Assembly: GCF_938045205.1 (NCBI RefSeq) | Contig: NZ_CALIMY010000123.1 | Coordinates: 1 to 8,559 of the forward strand | Source: an uncultured Campylobacter sp. | GTDB lineage: Bacteria > Campylobacterota > Campylobacteria > Campylobacterales > Campylobacteraceae | Reading direction: 5' to 3' | Length of the DNA stretch: 8,559 nt | Part shown: positions 1 through 5,751 of the stretch, piece after piece | How positions within the stretch are numbered: position 1 is the first letter of the stretch | How the letters are laid out: every line of letters begins with the position of its first letter | The notes under the pieces: model-generated | What the model was told of the DNA's origin: nothing | Databases searched by the model: none | The model's input: the letters and a program-made list of their open reading frames with translations, nothing else | Translations under genes and position numbers: made by a program

Positions 1-455
1 AGCAAAACGGCAATTTTTTCAGCGCCCTTGCACTTGAAAAACGCGCGCTTTTCATCGTACTGATGCTGATAATCCTCGTCGCGAGCCTAAATATCGTAAG
101 TTCGCTTCTGATGACCGTGATGAACCGTCGCCAAGAGATCGCGCTTTTACTTAGCCTGGGAGCCAGCAAAAAGGAGGTCAAAAGGACCTTTTTTGCGCTC
201 GGAGCCACGATCGGCGGCGGCGGCATCATATTCGGGCTCATTTTGGGCCTATTCGGCGTGTGGCTGCTCGGAAGCTTCGACATCGTAAATCTGCCGGCCG
301 ACGTCTACGGAAGCTCGAAGCTGCCGATGGAGCTCTCGCTAGGCGATTTGGCGATGATTTTAATCGGCGCGGTGCTTATCGTGGCGCTTTCGTCATGGTA
401 TCCGGCCAAAAAAGCCACGCAGATCGACGTTCTGCAAACACTGCGCAACGAGTAA
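1..455 (+). CDS. ABC transporter permease, LolC/LolE-like (FtsX superfamily), C-terminal part only
   Basis: The gene enters from the left edge. The open frame runs from the first full codon at base 3 to TAA at 453-455, about 150 residues, so an internal ATG at 63 is not the true start. Seen: a motif like SALALEKRALF, then a hydrophobic helix, an EIALLLSLGAS coupling segment, a Gly-rich second helix, a third helix near the end, and a closing YPAKKATQIDVLQTLRNE. This order (TM, E-I-x-x-L-x-S-L-G-A-S, TM, TM, YPA-x-x-A) is characteristic of the FtsX/MacB permease domain and is closest to LolC/LolE, inner-membrane parts of the complex that releases lipoproteins from the membrane. The specific Lol assignment is inferred, because the periplasmic domain and the ATPase partner lie outside the window. 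Confidence 0.85.
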   Translation, partial: QNGNFFSALALEKRALFIVLMLIILVASLNIVSSLLMTVMNRRQEIALLLSLGASKKEVKRTFFALGATIGGGGIIFGLILGLFGVWLLGSFDIVNLPADVYGSSKLPMELSLGDLAMILIGAVLIVALSSWYPAKKATQIDVLQTLRNE

Positions 456-470
456 ATTTAAACGCAGCGC

Positions 471-494
471 TTTAAAATTTAGCTAAATTTTAAA
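471..494. terminator. 24-base perfect palindrome after the permease gene, possible bidirectional terminator
   Basis: Bases 471-494 are a perfect palindrome: TTTAAAATTT, then AGCT, then AAATTTTAAA. It begins 16 bases after the permease stop codon. As RNA it could fold into a 10-bp all-A/U stem with a 4-base AGCU loop. It lacks a GC-rich stem, so a role as a terminator is inferred from position and symmetry only. A protein-binding site or chance in AAATTT-rich DNA are alternatives. Confidence 0.35.
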
Positions 495-723
495 ATTCCA
501 AAGCGGCGCGGCTGTGTTCGGCACGTTGAGCGCGGTATTTCGGCGAGCGGGACGGAGGCTGCGCGATCTTGTGCGACGTGGGTTTGTGCTGCATTAAATA
601 CCGCACAAATACGATTAGCGACCTTAGAGCTGCGCTCTTTGCGCGAGATCGCAACCCGCGCAAAGCCTAAATTTGATAAATTTGCTCGTTCAAATTTATT
701 CAAAATTTTAAATTTCAAAGGGG
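485..723. repeat. GC-rich non-coding island bracketed by an imperfect direct repeat
   Basis: A roughly 21-base A/T-rich word ending in CAAAG-(C/G)GG occurs at 485-506 and again at 703-723, with one gap and about two mismatches. Between the copies lies a GC-rich stretch (about 503-665), very unlike the A/T-rich spacer around it. Inside are perfect inverted repeats: GCGGTATTT 532-540 with AAATACCGC 596-604, TTTGTGC 583-589 with GCACAAA 603-609, and CTTTGCGCG 637-645 with CGCGCAAAG 657-665. A 79-codon minus-strand frame crosses it but begins at TTG and has no recognisable domain. I read the region as a dispersed non-coding repeat or structured RNA candidate; neither is proven. Confidence 0.3.
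637..665. other. Strong stem-loop inside the GC-rich island
   Basis: CTTTGCGCG at 637-645 pairs perfectly with CGCGCAAAG at 657-665, a 9-bp stem with an 11-base loop. It is the most stable local hairpin I see in the 456-808 spacer. No U-tract follows on either strand, so it is not a typical intrinsic terminator. Confidence 0.4.
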
Positions 724-808
724 AGCAAATTTTTATGAGCGCTTTTCTAAATTTTGTAAAATTTCAAAACCACTCGAAGATGAAATCATAAAAATCTTGA
801 AAGGATTT

Positions 809-943
809 ATGGTGAAAAAGATCGTTTTATTGCTGTGCGTGACGCTGTTTCTGTGCGGCTGTTCTAGAAGCGGGCCGCAAGACTCCCCCGCCGAGCAAGA
901 TACGACACCAAGCCGCCATTATATGGGCTACTATTATGCATAA
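809..943 (+). CDS. Small putative lipoprotein, 44 residues (perhaps truncated)
   Basis: This short ORF starts with MVKKIVLLLCVTLFLCGC: two Lys, a hydrophobic stretch, then a lipobox-like L-C-G-C with the acceptor Cys at residue 18. That arrangement is a signal peptidase II substrate pattern. The mature part is short, Ser/Pro/Gln-rich, and ends in a Tyr-rich YMGYYYA before TAA at 941-943. An AAAGGA ribosome site (800-805) is 3 bases from ATG 809 but 6 bases from GTG at 812, so GTG may be the real start. A TAAAAT box at 757-762, in T-rich surroundings, could serve as a -10 element. I do not recognise the family. In-frame protein-like sequence resumes after two stops, so this may be the front end of a broken longer gene. 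The Lol-type permease upstream acts on lipoproteins, but a functional link is speculation. Confidence 0.5.
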   Translation: MVKKIVLLLCVTLFLCGCSRSGPQDSPAEQDTTPSRHYMGYYYA

Positions 944-1111
944 AACGGGCGCTGCGCAGCAAGCCGCAATACGGGTGCTATAGCGGCGGGGAAATAACAA
1001 CGTCGCAGTTCCTACTCGCCCATGGATAAAAAAGGCTCAATCCCGCAATATTGGCTGTACGAACGCCAAAACCTGAGCGTGGCGACGCCAAAGATGCCTA
1101 TCCGCTTATGA
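944..1111 (+). pseudogene. Possible decayed continuation of the small lipoprotein gene
   Basis: In the same frame as the lipoprotein, stops occur at 941-943 and 995-997. The frame is then open from 998 to TGA at 1109-1111 and encodes a protein-like stretch containing SPMDKKGSIPQYWLYERQN. A second frame is also open across 943-1024 and includes SKPQYGCYSGGE. Tyr/Gln-rich, protein-like runs scattered over two frames next to a lipoprotein front end suggest one ancestral gene broken by a nonsense or frameshift change. No ribosome site is evident for the later pieces. It could also be plain non-coding sequence; this is inference only. Confidence 0.25.
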
Positions 1112-1204
1112 TGCGACGATAAAATTTAGGCTTATTTGAGCAGGCATAAATTCAGGACGAAATTCTTTTTAAAATTCTTTCAAATTCCCATAAAATCCCG
1201 CTAA

Positions 1205-1249
1205 ATAAATCTAAATTTTATAAATTTTAGGGTAACATTCCCTATTTTT
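1205..1249 (+). promoter_or_regulatory. Probable promoter of the folD operon with a small inverted repeat over the -10 box
   Basis: T/A-rich DNA leads to GGG followed by TAACAT at 1233-1238, which matches the -10 consensus at four of six positions. This fits Campylobacter sigma-70 promoters, which rely on A/T-periodic upstream DNA rather than a -35 box. A start near 1245 would give a leader of about 19 bases carrying the AAAAAGG ribosome site (1251-1257). TAGGG (1228-1232) and CCCTA (1240-1244) form a 5-bp inverted repeat exactly around the -10 box, followed by five T. The same bases could instead be a weak terminator hairpin ending upstream transcription. Confidence 0.4.
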
Positions 1250-1263
1250 CAAAAAGGCTTTAA

Positions 1264-2121
1264 ATGACTTTAATCGACGGCAAAAGCATAAGCGCGAAGG
1301 TAAAAGAGGAGATCAAATCGGCCGCTTCGGATCTTGCCACAAAGGACGTAGAGCCCGCGCTGGCGGTGATTTTGGTAGGCGAAGACGCGGCTAGTAAGAC
1401 CTATGTCGCGAGCAAGGAAAAAGCCTGCGCTGTCTGTGGGATCCGATCCGTAGCGCACCGCTTGAGCTCCGACGTGAGCGAGGCGGCGCTTTTAGAACTG
1501 ATAGAAAATTTAAACGAGGACGAAAGCATCGACGGCATCTTGGTGCAGCTGCCGCTTCCGAAGCACATTGATACGAATAAAATTTTAGAAAAAATAAGCC
1601 CACAAAAGGACGTGGACGGATTTAGCGCGATAAACGTAGGCAAGCTTACTAGCGGGCTTGCGGACGGTTTTGTGCCTTGCACTCCGCTTGGCGTGATGCG
1701 CCTGCTTGAGGAATACGGCGTGCAGATAGCGGGTAAAAACGCCATCGTGCTAGGTCGCAGCAATATCGTAGGAAAGCCGATGGCGAGCCTACTTCTAAAT
1801 GCCGACGCCACCATTACGATCGCTCATAGTAAGACGAAAAACCTAAAGCAGCTTTGCGTAGATGCCGATATTTTGGTCGTGGCGGTCGGTAGGGCGCATT
1901 TTGTGGGCGCCGATATGGTAAAACAAGGCGCAGTGGTGATCGACGTAGGGATCAATCGCGGCGAGGACGGCAAACTAAGGGGCGACGTCGATTTTGACGC
2001 GGTAGCGCCAAAATGCTCGTTCATCACGCCTGTGCCCGGAGGCGTGGGGCCGATGACGATTACAATGCTTTTGAGCAATACGATAAAATCGGCGAAAAAT
2101 CGCTTAAAACAAAGAGCCTAA
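1264..2121 (+). CDS. folD: Bifunctional methylene-THF dehydrogenase / methenyl-THF cyclohydrolase
   Basis: FolD interconverts 5,10-methylene-THF and 10-formyl-THF in the cytoplasm, using NADP+ in the dehydrogenase step and hydrolysing the methenyl intermediate; it supplies one-carbon units for purine and formyl-Met synthesis. At 285 residues it has the usual family length. Seen: the catalytic Tyr47 and Lys51 in YVASKEKAC (the Y-x-x-x-K of the family), DGILVQLPLP at 90-99, KDVDGF at 115-120 with the conserved Asp116, the Rossmann motif GRSNIVGKP at 164-172, and the signature PVPGGVGPMT at 256-265. The start at ATG 1264 is fixed by AAAAAGG six bases upstream and by matching the family N-terminus. 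It is the first gene of the dense cluster, and its stop codon touches the lepB start. Confidence 0.97.
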   Translation: MTLIDGKSISAKVKEEIKSAASDLATKDVEPALAVILVGEDAASKTYVASKEKACAVCGIRSVAHRLSSDVSEAALLELIENLNEDESIDGILVQLPLPKHIDTNKILEKISPQKDVDGFSAINVGKLTSGLADGFVPCTPLGVMRLLEEYGVQIAGKNAIVLGRSNIVGKPMASLLLNADATITIAHSKTKNLKQLCVDADILVVAVGRAHFVGADMVKQGAVVIDVGINRGEDGKLRGDVDFDAVAPKCSFITPVPGGVGPMTITMLLSNTIKSAKNRLKQRA

Positions 2122-2967
2122 ATGAAAATACTAAGCAAAATTTATCACTTTTTATCAAGTTGGACGGGGACGGTTATCGTCGTTTTATTTGTCATTCTTT
2201 TTGTTGCGCAAGCCTTCGTGATCCCCAGCGGATCGATGCGCACTACGCTTTTAGAGGGCGATTTTTTATTCGTTAAAAAATTTAGCTACGGTATCCCGAC
2301 CCCGCATATTCCGTTTGTAGAGTGGCAGGTAGCTCCTGATAGCGACGGAGATGGACATATCATCCGCGGCGAGGGTCCGAAGCGCGGCGACATCGTGGTT
2401 TTTCGCTATCCGCTTAATGAAAAAATGCACTTTGTAAAGCGAAATTTTGCCGTAGGCGGTGACGAGGTGATATTTGATCTGAATAATTTCTACCTTCGTC
2501 CGCATGAAGGCGACGAGTTCATTGCTGCAAACTACGATGCTAGCGATATCGTGATCTTAGGCGGCGAAAAATATGTCAAGGAACCGTATAAATTTAAAGG
2601 CATCCACTACGATCCAAATAATCGAAACTCGATGCTGGCAAACGTCAAAGCCGCGCTTGATGGGGGTAAATTTTCTATGAAGCCCATTAGTCTAAGCGAA
2701 ATTCCTCATAGCTTCGAAGCTGCGGGGATAAGCTTCAATGCCTTTTACATCAAAGTGCCGCAGGATGAGTATTTTATGATAGGCGATAATCGAAATAATT
2801 CCGCCGATAGCCGCTTCTGGGGTCCGGTGCCTTATCGTCTGATCGTCGGCAAGCCATGGTTTACCTATTTTAGTATCGATGCCGATCGCAAGATCCGCTG
2901 GGAGCGAATCGGGCGCTTCGTCGATACCTTGCAAAACGACGAGAGCCTAATCTATGAGCAAAAATAA
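2122..2967 (+). CDS. lepB: Signal peptidase I
   Basis: This inner-membrane serine protease (family S26) cuts signal peptides from exported proteins on the periplasmic side. Seen: a single N-terminal membrane helix at about 15-32, then PSGSMR with the nucleophile Ser38, an RGDIVVF box at 88-94, the HFVKRNFAVGGDE box with the general-base Lys106, and the GDNRNNSADSRFWG box at 221-234. All catalytic boxes are intact and the length (281 residues) suits the family. The ATG follows the folD TAA with no gap and has only a weak GA-rich ribosome site, so translation is probably coupled to folD. Nothing unusual in the reading frame. Confidence 0.96.
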   Translation: MKILSKIYHFLSSWTGTVIVVLFVILFVAQAFVIPSGSMRTTLLEGDFLFVKKFSYGIPTPHIPFVEWQVAPDSDGDGHIIRGEGPKRGDIVVFRYPLNEKMHFVKRNFAVGGDEVIFDLNNFYLRPHEGDEFIAANYDASDIVILGGEKYVKEPYKFKGIHYDPNNRNSMLANVKAALDGGKFSMKPISLSEIPHSFEAAGISFNAFYIKVPQDEYFMIGDNRNNSADSRFWGPVPYRLIVGKPWFTYFSIDADRKIRWERIGRFVDTLQNDESLIYEQK

Positions 2968-2976
2968 GGAGCGGCA

Positions 2977-4347
2977 ATGCAAATAAATAAAATTTTCATA
3001 GCGAGCGATCATGCGGGCTTTCGTGCCAAAGAGCAAGCTAAAAAAGCGCTCGCCACTTTAGGTTACGAAGCGGTCGACCTTGGCACTCATAGCGCCGAAG
3101 CGAGCGTAGATTACCCAGATTTTGCGGGCACGTTGGCGGAAGCTATTTTAGCCGAATGTGAAGCCTGCACGCGAAGTGAAAATTTTAAAGAAAACGACGG
3201 CATAAATTCTGCTGCAGCCGCGGAAAATTCTGAAGCGGGCGGCAGTGAAAATTTCGGCGCAAGTATAAACGGTAGCGGGAATTTTAGCACTACCGCGCAG
3301 CATGGCGAGAAAGATAAAAATTTTAACGCCGTCAAGAGCGGCGAAGGCAAGAATTTTGATGCGGACGCAAATACGACTGCCTGCGCAAGCATAGCTGCCG
3401 CAAACGCGAGCAAAGATAAAATTTTAAATTCCACCGACTACGGCATTTACGGTGTTTTGATTTGCGGTACGGGCATCGGTATCAGCATCGCCGCAAATCG
3501 CCACGCTCACATCCGCTGCGCGTTGTGTCATGACGCGACTAGCGCTAGATTAGCCAGAGAGCACAACGACGCTAACGTCCTAGCCTTCGGCGAGCGATTA
3601 ATGGGCGCGCTGGTGATTGAAGATATGATTAGGGCGTTTTTTAGCACCGATTTTGCGGGCGGTAGGCACATTAAGCGCGTCGCAAAGCTAGGCGCTCGCG
3701 GTAGTGTGAATTGCATGCTTGGATTTGACGGGGAGAATTTCATGCAGAATTCCGCTCAAAATTTTACGGAACAAAGCTGTGGCGCTAATTTAAATGGGCG
3801 GAATTCTAAATTAAGCTTCGTAGGCGAAATCCCTTCTTGCAAAAATCCCATCGGCATGGATTCTGCGTCAAATTTTGCGCGGAGCTTTAACGGTAAAAAT
3901 TCCTTATTTACCGGCGAGAATTCCTTGATAAGCTTTGGTGGTGCACATCATATAAATTTAAATTCTGCGCACGCAAAGATAATCTTTGATGGGAAAAATC
4001 CATTGGGTAAAAATTCCACTAGCGCAAATTCTACGTTAAATTTTACGCGCGAGAGCGTTTGCGAGAAAAATTTCGCTCAAAAAGCTAGTCGTAAAGATTT
4101 TGTCAGTTTGAACCCAGCAATTATAAATTTCAAGGCTACAAATTCTTTCTGCATGAGCTTTAAGCCAAAAAGCATGAATTGTACTAGTACGGGTTTAAAA
4201 GATGCGAATTCTGCTATTATGAGCGTAAATTTAAAGGAAGCAAATCTTTCTAGTGCGTATTTTAGAGGCATAAATTCTGCCTATTTTAGCGCAACACTCG
4301 CTACTATGCGCCGCTTTGCAAATCCAAATGAAGGAGGCGAGCAATGA
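2977..4347 (+). CDS. rpiB: Ribose-5-phosphate isomerase B with a large internal insertion and C-terminal extension
   Basis: RpiB (LacAB/RpiB family) interconverts ribose 5-phosphate and ribulose 5-phosphate in the pentose phosphate pathway. Family members are about 145-150 residues; this frame has 456. Core part one, residues 1-60, shows ASDHAGF with Asp11/His12, the DLGTHS segment and DYPDFA. Core part two, about 154-239, shows the catalytic Cys163 in LICGTGIGISIAAN, the REHNDANVLAFGER block with His196, and GGRHIKRV. Removing residues 61-153 and everything after 239 leaves a full-length, normal enzyme. The additions are Asn/Ser/Phe-rich and low in complexity, and cover 3157-3435 and 3694-4344. 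The insertion sits between a surface helix and the beta strand leading to the active-site Cys, where a disordered loop might be tolerated. The start has AAGGAG five bases upstream. The tail reads through the ribosome site of the next gene and overlaps its ATG (ATGA). Whether the enzyme is active, or processed, cannot be told from sequence. Confidence 0.93.
   Translation: MQINKIFIASDHAGFRAKEQAKKALATLGYEAVDLGTHSAEASVDYPDFAGTLAEAILAECEACTRSENFKENDGINSAAAAENSEAGGSENFGASINGSGNFSTTAQHGEKDKNFNAVKSGEGKNFDADANTTACASIAAANASKDKILNSTDYGIYGVLICGTGIGISIAANRHAHIRCALCHDATSARLAREHNDANVLAFGERLMGALVIEDMIRAFFSTDFAGGRHIKRVAKLGARGSVNCMLGFDGENFMQNSAQNFTEQSCGANLNGRNSKLSFVGEIPSCKNPIGMDSASNFARSFNGKNSLFTGENSLISFGGAHHINLNSAHAKIIFDGKNPLGKNSTSANSTLNFTRESVCEKNFAQKASRKDFVSLNPAIINFKATNSFCMSFKPKSMNCTSTGLKDANSAIMSVNLKEANLSSAYFRGINSAYFSATLATMRRFANPNEGGEQ
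3157..3435 (+). repeat. Low-complexity AATTYY-rich insertion inside rpiB
   Basis: This encodes residues 61-153 of RpiB, absent from ordinary family members. The hexamer AATTYY recurs eight times, roughly every 20-70 bases, always in the same codon phase, giving Asn-Phe five times and Asn-Ser three times. The filler between copies is Ala/Gly/Ser/Lys/Glu-rich. The length is a multiple of three and the frame stays open, so the enzyme core is kept. No terminal inverted repeats or target duplication are visible, so insertion-sequence origin is not supported. Confidence 0.7.
3694..4344 (+). repeat. Low-complexity AATTYY-rich C-terminal tail of rpiB
   Basis: This encodes about 217 residues after the end of the RpiB fold. 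AATTYY in the Asn codon phase occurs 16 times (Asn-Ser ten, Asn-Phe six). Four of these lie in GAATTC sites at 3747, 3801, 3918 and 4206, all in the same phase. The composition matches the internal insertion, suggesting a common origin. The last part (4195-4299) shows a weak five-residue rhythm, with NLKEA, NLSSA, YFRGI and NSAYF in succession, reminiscent of pentapeptide repeats, though too short to call. The tail ends on the ribosome site and start of the next gene. Confidence 0.65.
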
Positions 4348-4586
4348 GCGTAGCGTTAGGCGTTTTAGCGCTATTTTTTGCAGCACTACTTATTCTATCG
4401 ATCCGAAAAAATTCTAAAATTTACGCCTTACTTCGAAAGAGCGAAGAAAGAATTTCAAAGCTTAAAAGCGATAACGAAAAGCTCAAAACTGCCCTTCGCT
4501 TCGGCATTGAGGCCCTGCAAAATGAGGAGAGCGAAAACTGCAGCTTAAAAATCCAAAACGCAAGATTGAAAAGAGGTAAGCTATGA
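4344..4586 (+). CDS. Small single-pass membrane protein with a coiled coil
   Basis: I do not recognise this 80-residue protein. Residues 3-20 form one hydrophobic membrane helix followed by basic RKNSK, which predicts the C-terminus stays in the cytoplasm. Residues about 29-76 are charged and heptad-like, with leucines spaced by seven (40/47, 51/58, 68/75), consistent with a coiled coil. It has the best ribosome site of the region, AAGGAGG at 4331-4337, six bases from ATG. It overlaps rpiB and apt by four bases each (ATGA junctions), so it is very likely expressed and coupled to both. The general shape resembles small bitopic proteins such as FtsB/FtsL, but no specific motif supports that function. 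Confidence 0.8.
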   Translation: MSVALGVLALFFAALLILSIRKNSKIYALLRKSEERISKLKSDNEKLKTALRFGIEALQNEESENCSLKIQNARLKRGKL

Positions 4587-5131
4587 AAAGTCTAAGCAAC
4601 GAGCAAAAAAGCTATTTATTTCGCTCGATCCGCACCGTGCGCGACTTCCCAAAGCCCGGTATTTTGTTTTACGATATCACGACGCTCGTAGGCGATCGCG
4701 AGGCGTTTAATTTCCTGCTTGATCATCTAGCCGAGCGCTACGCTGATTACGGACTTGATTACATAGTAGGCATAGAAAGTCGCGGATTTATTTTTGCAGC
4801 GGCGCTTGCGGCGAGGTTGAGAGTTGCTTTTGTGCCGATTAGAAAGCCAAAGAAGCTTCCTTATATCACGATTTCGCAAAAATACAGCCTTGAATATGGC
4901 TTCGATCAGGTCGAGATGCATGTGGATGCATTCTCCGGCGTGCAAGATGCCAAGGTATTGCTAATCGACGATCTTATCGCCACTGGAGGCACCGCACGAG
5001 CGGCATTAGATCTCATCGCGCAGACGCAGGCTAAATGCGTCGAGGCGTGCTTTTTATTAAATTTGCGCGAGTTAAACGATCTAGGCGAATTTTCGCGCCG
5101 CACAAATGTTTATTGCGTTTTAGAGGCGTGA
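4583..5131 (+). CDS. apt: Adenine phosphoribosyltransferase
   Basis: Apt makes AMP from adenine and PRPP in the cytoplasm (purine salvage). The 182-residue product is typical in length. Seen: an N-terminal RTVRDFPKPGILFYDITTL (17-35) that is characteristic of Apt rather than other phosphoribosyltransferases, GIESRGF at 63-69, a RKPKKLPY flexible-loop segment at 87-94, and the PRPP-binding motif VLLIDDLIATGGTA at 125-138 with the acidic pair Asp129/Asp130. ATG 4583 overlaps the stop of the preceding gene (ATGA), with AAGAGG six bases upstream. The stop overlaps a possible GTG start of the next gene. Confidence 0.96.
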   Translation: MKSLSNEQKSYLFRSIRTVRDFPKPGILFYDITTLVGDREAFNFLLDHLAERYADYGLDYIVGIESRGFIFAAALAARLRVAFVPIRKPKKLPYITISQKYSLEYGFDQVEMHVDAFSGVQDAKVLLIDDLIATGGTARAALDLIAQTQAKCVEACFLLNLRELNDLGEFSRRTNVYCVLEA

Positions 5132-5133
5132 TT

Positions 5134-5751
5134 TTGGAAGAGCTACTTAAAAATTTATTACAAGAATACCACCAATACGCCTATATCGTGCTTTTTGTTT
5201 GGTGTATTTTAGAAGGCGAAATCGCACTGATTTTGGGCGGCATAATGGCGCACGAGGGGCACATAAATTTGCCGCTAGGTATCTTTGTCGCGGGGCTTGG
5301 GGCATTTTGTGGCGATCAGTTTTATTTTTATATCGGTCGCTACAACAAAAAATATATCAGTAAAAAGCTCGCGGCACAGCGCCGAAAATTTGCGATCGCG
5401 CACCTGCTTTTGCAACGCTACGGCTGGCCGATAATTTTAATGCAGCGCTATATGTATGGCTTCCGCGTCATCATCCCGATGAGTATCGGTATCACTCGCT
5501 ACAGCGCAAAGAAATTTGCGATTATCAATCTTTTTAGCGCTTGGTGCTGGTCGGGCGCGACGATGATTTTGGCGTGGTATTTCGGTGAGGAGATCTGGAG
5601 CGGGCTGCGGCTAATTGAGCAACACTGGTATTTTGCGATACCTATCATAGGCGGAATTTTATATCTATTTTTTAGGCTATTTAAACGTATGGAAAATCAC
5701 TTTATGAACTCACGAAAGGAACGAGATGAAAGTAAAACTGCTAGATCGTAA
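5134..5751 (+). CDS. DedA-family (SNARE-associated) inner-membrane protein
   Basis: DedA proteins are polytopic membrane proteins linked to membrane homeostasis and lipid-carrier transport; the exact substrate here is unknown. Seen (TTG start numbering, 205 residues): a hydrophobic FVWCILEGEIALILGG stretch with the conserved Glu27, GAFCGDQFYFYIGRY at 56-70, the Arg pair Arg105 and Arg111 in QRYMYGFRVIIP spaced as the two essential arginines of E. coli YqjA, and two or three more helices after residue 125. The open frame extends upstream to an ATG at 5035 inside apt, but that extension is basic, unrelated to the family and lacks a ribosome site. AGAGG at 5122-5126 lies seven bases from TTG 5134 and one base from GTG 5128 (GTGA overlap with apt), so TTG is preferred and GTG is the alternative. 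It overlaps pepA by 26 bases. Confidence 0.88.
   Translation: MEELLKNLLQEYHQYAYIVLFVWCILEGEIALILGGIMAHEGHINLPLGIFVAGLGAFCGDQFYFYIGRYNKKYISKKLAAQRRKFAIAHLLLQRYGWPIILMQRYMYGFRVIIPMSIGITRYSAKKFAIINLFSAWCWSGATMILAWYFGEEIWSGLRLIEQHWYFAIPIIGGILYLFFRLFKRMENHFMNSRKERDESKTARS

Noticed and set aside
479..718. 79-codon minus-strand frame in the first spacer
   Set aside because: It begins at TTG, has no ribosome site or recognisable motif, is Arg-rich, and coincides with a GC-rich structured island. Treated as non-coding.
1401..1814. 137-codon minus-strand frame inside folD
   Set aside because: It lies opposite a clearly conserved gene, is Ser-rich, and has no family features; a typical antisense shadow.
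3111..3434. 107-codon minus-strand frame over the rpiB insertion
   Set aside because: It is the shadow of the low-complexity insertion: reversed AATTYY words give Lys-Phe/Glu-Phe strings. The plus frame alone continues into the conserved RpiB core on both sides.
3157..3435. Mobile element or intein as the cause of the rpiB insertion
   Set aside because: No inverted ends, target duplication, transposase, or intein motifs (no conserved Cys/Ser start with His-Asn end). The same low-complexity style appears in the C-terminal tail.
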